Part shown: in pieces, positions 58,889 to 64,000 of the stretch | Numbering within the stretch: position 1 is the stretch's first letter | Layout of the letters: the number at the start of each line of letters is the position of its first letter | Assembly: GCF_004210375.1 (NCBI RefSeq) | Contig: NW_027467782.1 | Location: 22,609,276-22,673,275 of the forward strand | Reading direction: 5' to 3' | From: Tachypleus tridentatus | Taxonomy: Eukaryota; Arthropoda; Merostomata; Xiphosura; Limulidae | Length of the DNA: 64,000 nt | Notes under the pieces: model-generated | Databases searched by the model: none | Told to the model about the DNA's origin: nothing | What the model saw: only the letters and a program-made list of their open reading frames with translations | Program-made: the position numbers and the translations under genes

Positions 58889-59168
58889 GGCCCAGCATGG
58901 GCAAGCGTGTTAAGGCGTGCGACTCGTAATCTGAGGGTCGCGGGTTCGCATCCCCGTCGCGCCAAACATGCTCGCCCTTTCAGCCGTGGGGGCGTTATAA
59001 TGTAACGATCAATCCCACTTTTCGTTGGTAAAAGAGTAGCGCAAGAGTTGGCGGTGGGTGGTAATGACTAGCTGCCTTCCGTCTAGTCTTGCACTCCTAA
59101 ATTAGGGACGGCTAGCACAGATAGCCCTAGAGTAGCTTTGTGCGAAATTCCAAAAAAAACAAACAAAC
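58889..59168 (+). mobile_element. SINE-A copy, full length
   Basis: GGCCCAGCATGGGCAAGCG, GACTCGTAATCTGAGGGTCG, CGGGTTCGCATCCCCG, GGGGGCGTTATAATGTAACG, TTAGGGACGGCTAGC and tail GAAATTCCAAAAAAAACAAAC. Among the least diverged copies. Confidence 0.94.
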
Positions 59169-59700
59169 ATCAACAGTGGTGTCACTGGTTGCTTGTAGAT
59201 ATAGCACCTTCTCAAGATCGTATAGATAGCTTAGTAATTTTCGTATGAACCATCGGTAAAACCCTGGGTAGTGATGACAAGTGTCTTTTAAAAGCCAGAT
59301 CTGGATAAGCGGCTAAATCTCGAAGAAAATGAAACAAAATGAAGCATGACGTCATAGCTGAAACTGTTCCAAATTTGAAACTTTGTGATGCAATTAGATG
59401 CAGTATCAGTTGTTTCAATTTCAATGTATGTTTATATGAAGTATAATTATATTCGTAACAATTGGTAATTGTTATGTTAGGTTAGATTTGTTGTAGTTTA
59501 ATAAGATAAGCATGGTACCAATGAGCTATGTGACATCATACAAGTGTATGACGTCATGTTTTATTTCGTTCAAGAGTTAGACGCAGATATAATAATTGTG
59601 TTAACCGTAACGGAGGATACATTTTAAGTAGTTTAAATATTAATGAGGCAGTTTTCAAAATAAGATATTGTATTTGTAACTGTATACGTTATTTTTTTAT
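59169..59700. other. No gene recognised
   Basis: About 45 bp at 59264-59310 (GTAGTGATG, CCAGATCTGGAT) resembles 44148-44195. Otherwise AT-rich, ending in a T-rich tract before the SART3-like exon. Confidence 0.45.
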
Positions 59701-59707
59701 TTTTTAG

Positions 59708-61841
59708 TCATCAGCTGTACATCACTGGTTAGAATGTGCTCTCTTGAAGGCGTGGAAGTGAAAGATGGTACAGAAAATGTTTGGTATGCTTTTCAATAGG
59801 CAGTCAGTGCTGTAGGCCTCTATGTTACCCAAAGTGATATCATCTGGGAAGTGTACAAGGAGTTTGATGATACCTTTCTTGGTACTCTACAAGTAAGTGT
59901 ATAAATTTTGTACACAAAAGATCTAGTATTATAAAGAGTTTATTACAATCATTATTGCTTGCTTAAATGCTACAAAGCTGTCCAGGATGGTAAGAAAAAC
60001 AATATCACATTGGGTTAACATTGCCATAACTTCTTGCCAGTTGAGATGTGTAATAATTAATTATGAATTTTACACACAACTTTGCAGAATATGTTGACTT
60101 CTGACAGTGTTAATTTCTGAGTTGTAAATATGTTCTTATAAACAGTTTTATGTTTGTATAATTACAGTTGTATCATTCTTTAGTTTCTTTAATATTTGAA
60201 ATTATTCATTCTAATTTTTATTTTAGGTAAGCTTTATAGTTATGCAATGAACCCACATGTGTGTATAGTCTTTATTTACATTAGAAAATGAAAAGTAATT
60301 TATTATGTAACATTAACAATTATTTAAACAAGTATTCAAACATCTCAATATCTCTATACCATAGTTGTATCTGTAGGGCTGTCAAATGATAACTTTTTGT
60401 GAACAGTATTGTCAGTGGATATTTATACTAACTATTAATTGTAATGGGATATGAATAATGAGTAAAATTTTTGTGAAAACTGTAATCAGGGTTTTTAAAT
60501 GATTAGGTTTTATTCCATTGATACTATATAGATATGAAAGTAAGACAGTTTTATGTGCCTGTTAATCAAACACAGTGTAAAATACACTGAATACATCATA
60601 AAAATATATCAATAAATAACTTTATTAAATTCATTCAGAAATAGATTTTAGATTAATCAATTCAACACACTTGGTACTTATTTTCAGCTAACACTGATTA
60701 CATAGTTTAGTGTACAGGAAGAATTAAAAAAATAGATAGTACAAGTAATTACAGTAGAACTATAACATAATATTATCATGATTCATTGTAACTGTTCTGT
60801 GTTTTAAGAAAAGTATCTGAAACTTAAAGATTTAGTTGTAAATAGTAATAATATATATACATGTGTAATGTATTAGAATTGAATGTGATTGTATTATATA
60901 CAAAATACTGGTCCTCTAGAACACAAGAAAAATAGTTGCACTTATTAAAAGTCAGTTATATACTATTTTATATCAGCTGTGGTTGTACAATATGCACTGA
61001 TTTGTGTATTAAAAATTACTGCACTGTAACATAGGCAACACTTTGGATGTTTAACTAAGTTGGAAACTTATAATCCGTTAAACTACTCAACACTTTGTGT
61101 TATATTACTTTCATTGTTTAATTTACCTGTAACTACACTGCTAGTAACTTTAATAACAAAATGAATTAAATCGGCTACAGAATTCTTACGAGTAGATCGT
61201 ATGAGTTATGATCAAGTGATTTCAAAGACTGTCCTTATTACTAGTAAGGTGATTTATATAAAAAATAACAGTTAATGATAAACATTTAAAATTTTGTAAT
61301 TAAAATTCTCTGTTACATATGTATACATATATATATCTTATCTGTGGTAATAGAGGGTAAAAGGGATCCTGGATAATACAAAACAAAGAAAACTTGTATA
61401 TCTGTGTATTTCTTAGCAAGATGAAAGTACTAGAAATGTAGTTTGACCTGATATTCAGTCTGACAGATTTCACAATATTCATTTAAATTATCCTTTTGTT
61501 TTATTTGAGTTTTTTGAATGGTAGAACACAGAATGTAAAAACTAGTTCTGAAGTTTTGTATAACAACTTGTGAGATTCTCAGGATTCTTTTAAAAGATAA
61601 ACTGGATAATTTGTCCATGGATGACTGAGTTAACTATAGCTTCTTGTAAAAAGATAATACTTAACCATATTGAAATCTCTTTTTTTTCTTGTTTGTCTGT
61701 AGGACACCCAGTTGAAAATCCCTTCCATTTCTTTCTCTACTCATGAACAAGTTATCTGAAACTGTCTGTGGTCTGTCATCTTGTGGATCAACTATATTTT
61801 AGCCTTAGAACAGTGGAAACAACCTTATTGTAAGGTCAAAG
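59708..61841 (+). pseudogene. SART3-like splicing factor, two decayed exons
   Basis: SART3 is a nuclear RNA-binding protein with HAT repeats that helps recycle U4/U6 snRNP. Exon one, 59708-59892 (after TTTTTTAG, before GTAAGT), contains VSAVGLYVTQSDIIWEVYKE followed by FDD, like the SART3 HAT helix with SVGLHMTK and LWEAYREFE. A TAG stands where FERA would be. Exon two, 61703-61841 (after GTCTGTAG, before GTCAGT), reads DTQLKIPSISFSTHEQVI, TGA, then NCLWSVILWINYILALEQWK, matching a later HAT repeat (D-x-Q-L-K, then N-C-x-W-x-V-x-L-W); the TGA fits CGA to TGA. The exons join in phase 0, but about 150 residues expected between them in SART3 are not found. Unprocessed pseudogene most likely. Confidence 0.7.
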
Positions 61842-62223
61842 GTCAGTATATATATATATATATATAAAAGTTATAAGCTAATAAGTTTTACATGAAAAAG
61901 TAGAATAAATGTTGTAAGATTCAGCAAAAAATTAAAAAATGTACCTTATATAATTTTCTATGGATAATAACATCATATGTTTTATATGTGTCAGAATACA
62001 GTGTATCTTGGAATGTTTTTAATGTATTACTCTTCCCTGGAAATGCATCACTCATTGTGTCTTCATATTTGATAACTTAATGTTCTGGTAATCTTTACTT
62101 TTTTGTGGTTTACCTTTAATTGCATGACAGAGTTAAATATTGCTGGTATTGATTAAAATAAACTGAGTTAGCTACTATAATGCTTAAAACTCTGTGATGT
62201 TGAGAAAACCCACTTGTTGAGAA
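61842..62223. other. No gene recognised
   Basis: Short TATATA run near 61850; no further SART3-like exon seen. Confidence 0.4.
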
Positions 62224-62346
62224 ATATATATGCAAAAACAGCTCATTTGGGTTGAGAAAATATTTTATGTAGAAGAGCGAACAACCTTTCGACCTTCTAC
62301 GTAAGATATTTTCGCAACCCAAACAAGCCGTTTTTGCATATATAAT
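62224..62346. mobile_element. Hairpin of two Penelope-like termini
   Basis: Left arm 62224-62275 (TGCAAAAACAGCTCATTTGG, GTTGAGAAAATATTTTATG, TAGAAG) and right arm 62294-62346 are inverted copies with few differences, around an 18-bp centre that keeps half of the hammerhead-like motif (GGTC, GAAA, GTTGTTC on the minus strand). Same family as 11906-12065. Fold-back transposon structure or junction of two inverted copies. Confidence 0.75.
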
Positions 62347-63159
62347 GCCTAAAACTGTACACTTTATTTATGAAAGACTCATGTATGTTAACAAATGATG
62401 TATCATATACAGTTTATAACACAAAATATACCAGAAAGTAATTGAGCCTTTCAGGCTGGTTTCATCTAAGAAGAGGAGTTCAGATAGCTGTGTCTTACTC
62501 TGGATTATTTATGGAGAAGGTTAGACTAGAATAATAGTAAGTGTATAAAAAGTTTTTATATACTGTACTTCTGATTATACTTTCCTGTTTGTTTGAGGTG
62601 ATGTGATATCCTTTGGTATAAATATTGTTAGTTTTGTGAGATATACAGAAACTTTTTTGAACAAATAAATGACTGTAATATTGTCTGCTAGAATGAACAA
62701 GCACTAGAACATTGTTCAAAATGTATATAAACAAACATAATGTTACAAATTAACTTCAGAGTTTACTATCACTTAATAATTTAAAAAAGCAATTATTTAG
62801 TATACATATCATTTTTATATTATTTATAAAAAAGCTGATTGCTACTTTTATTGTTCATTCTTAGTTTGGCCTTGTTTAATTATATATCCTTGCAATAATT
62901 GGGTAATGAGGTTTGTCACATTGACATGTAATTTGTTTTGTAAACGTCAATGATTTATGTTGATTTAAATGTTGTTTGATAAAACAGTAGTTAAAAAAGG
63001 AAGTTTAAAACAATAAAGTGTTGAAATTACATCTTCAGATCCCACATGTCTACTGACTGATACAGGTATCATGATAGTCATGTCAGTTTTTATAACTCAA
63101 CAATAAAAATTTACTTATCACACAGTTTGTTATTAAGGCTCTTTTTAACTGCATTTGTA
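62347..63159. other. AT-rich DNA, nothing recognised
   Basis: No gene seen. Ends at the TA that borders the mariner element. Confidence 0.5.
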
Positions 63160-64000
63160 TCAGGTCATCTCATAAGTACTGTCCGAAAATTTAATGCAGA
63201 AAGTGCATCATCATTTCTGTCTCTGTAGGATGCTTTAATGACTGAGATTATGTAGTAGGACATGTATAAAATTCTTCAGACAAATAAAAGAAATTAATTT
63301 AACTCTACTTTTTCAGAGCATTAATCAAATAAACCTTCATGAAGATGGATGTGTCTGAGGAGCACATTAGGCATATAATACTTTATGAGTTTAAAAAATC
63401 AATAGTGCAGCAGAAACTACATGGAAACATTCAAGGTGTTTATGGTGTGGAGTCTCTCAATGAAAGAAAATGTCGAAGGTGGTTTCAGAAGTTCATATCG
63501 GGTGACTAAAGTGATGGTCCATGTTCAAGTCATCCTGTTGAGTTTAATGGTGACTTGCTGCTGGCAGCAACTTATGAAGATTGTGCTGTAACAGTTGAAG
63601 AACTAGAACAGAAGCTTAATTCAAACCATTTGACAGTTCACCATCATCTGTAACAGCTTGGAACGGTGTCAAAACTTGGAAAATGGGTTCCACATGATTT
63701 GACAGTAGCCAACCTTGGAGCAAGAGTGGACATTTGCACTTCTCTCCATGAACATACCTTGCTTTTTTTTGGACAGTTTAGTAACTGGAGATGAAAAATG
63801 TACATGTTATAAAAATGTTAAGTGTCTCAGACAATGGCTCAGTGTAGGTAAACTGGCTAAAGCACAGCCCATAATGGACCTCCACCTTAGGAAAGCCTTG
63901 TTAAGCATTTGGTAGGATATCTTTGGTGTGATCCACTTTGAGTTGCTGCCACTCAATCTAAAGATTACATCAGACTTCTGTTGTCAACAGTTAGAGCATT
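63160..64000 (+). mobile_element. mariner element, left part, cut by window end
   Basis: Begins TCAGGTCATCTCATAAGTAC directly after TA, the usual mariner terminus form. The transposase starts about 180 bp inside. The right inverted repeat lies beyond the window. Confidence 0.85.
63339..64000 (+). pseudogene. mariner transposase, nonsense-broken, truncated by window
   Basis: Starts MKMDVSEEHIRHIILYEFKK; NERKCRRWFQKFISGD is the first helix-turn-helix zone, followed by TAA; LTVHHHL then TAA, with QLGTVSKLGKWVPHDL after it, resembling cecropia-group/SETMAR-type mariner transposases. After a frame change, 63715 onward gives LVTGDEKCTCYKNV with the first catalytic Asp (VTGDEK), RQWLSVGK, PIMDLHLRKALLSIW then a stop, and IFGVIHFELLPLN. 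The second and third catalytic Asp are beyond the edge. At least three stops and one frameshift: dead. Expected role was cut-and-paste transposition at TA sites. Confidence 0.9.

Noticed and set aside
59212-59424. 70-aa minus-strand frame
   Set aside because: Part of the short repeat shared with 44.15 kb; no domain recognised.

Overview
This window is repeat-rich, intron-containing animal DNA. It is not bacterial: there are no operons or ribosome-binding sites, coding pieces are short and flanked by GT/AG splice signals, and most recognisable coding sequence is decayed transposons or pseudogenes. The mix of tRNA-derived SINEs, Tc1/mariner, hAT, Jockey-type, Gypsy-type and Penelope-type relics suggests an arthropod. 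From memory the commonest SINE looks like one of chelicerates, possibly horseshoe crabs; that is recall and unverified.

Layout. 1-10749 is one satellite array with a 48-bp unit, very uniform on the left and ragged on the right, ending at a placeholder gap of exactly 500 N (10750-11249). 11.2-17.8 kb holds SINE copies, a Tc1-like element (12340-13708), a Gypsy integrase remnant (about 15.85-16.74 kb) and a 41-bp minisatellite. 18.1-25.0 kb carries, on the + strand, the last five exons of a gene resembling the microtubule-associated MTUS family, with good splice sites but in-frame stops and a frameshift; a second Tc1-like element lies in one of its introns. 25-34 kb is mostly unique AT-rich DNA with SINEs, possible minus-strand exons near 28.7-28.9 kb and a 39-bp minisatellite (30.99-32.25 kb).

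34.2-39.7 kb is a nested insertion: a 4.4-kb hAT transposon with terminal inverted repeats and an 8-bp target duplication (7 of 8 identical) has split a Jockey-type LINE. 40-46 kb is a mosaic of SINEs, shared repeat modules, a 30-bp minisatellite in two blocks and a Penelope-type reverse transcriptase scrap. 47-53.5 kb has a possible Ig-domain first exon, an internally deleted Tc1-like copy, a histone H3 pseudogene and the longest clean reading frame of the window (246 aa, paired CxxC). 54-64 kb has more SINEs, a SINE inside a LINE reverse-transcriptase remnant, a tandemly duplicated unknown repeat, two decayed exons matching the splicing factor SART3, a Penelope-terminus hairpin, and a mariner element running off the right edge.

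The genes do not form a pathway. The main biological signals are decay of intron-containing cellular genes (MTUS-like, SART3-like) and layered transposon insertions. I found no convincing new defence or metabolic system. The best candidates for a second look are the hammerhead-like motif in the Penelope-like termini, the two unprocessed pseudogenes, and the nested hAT/Jockey locus.
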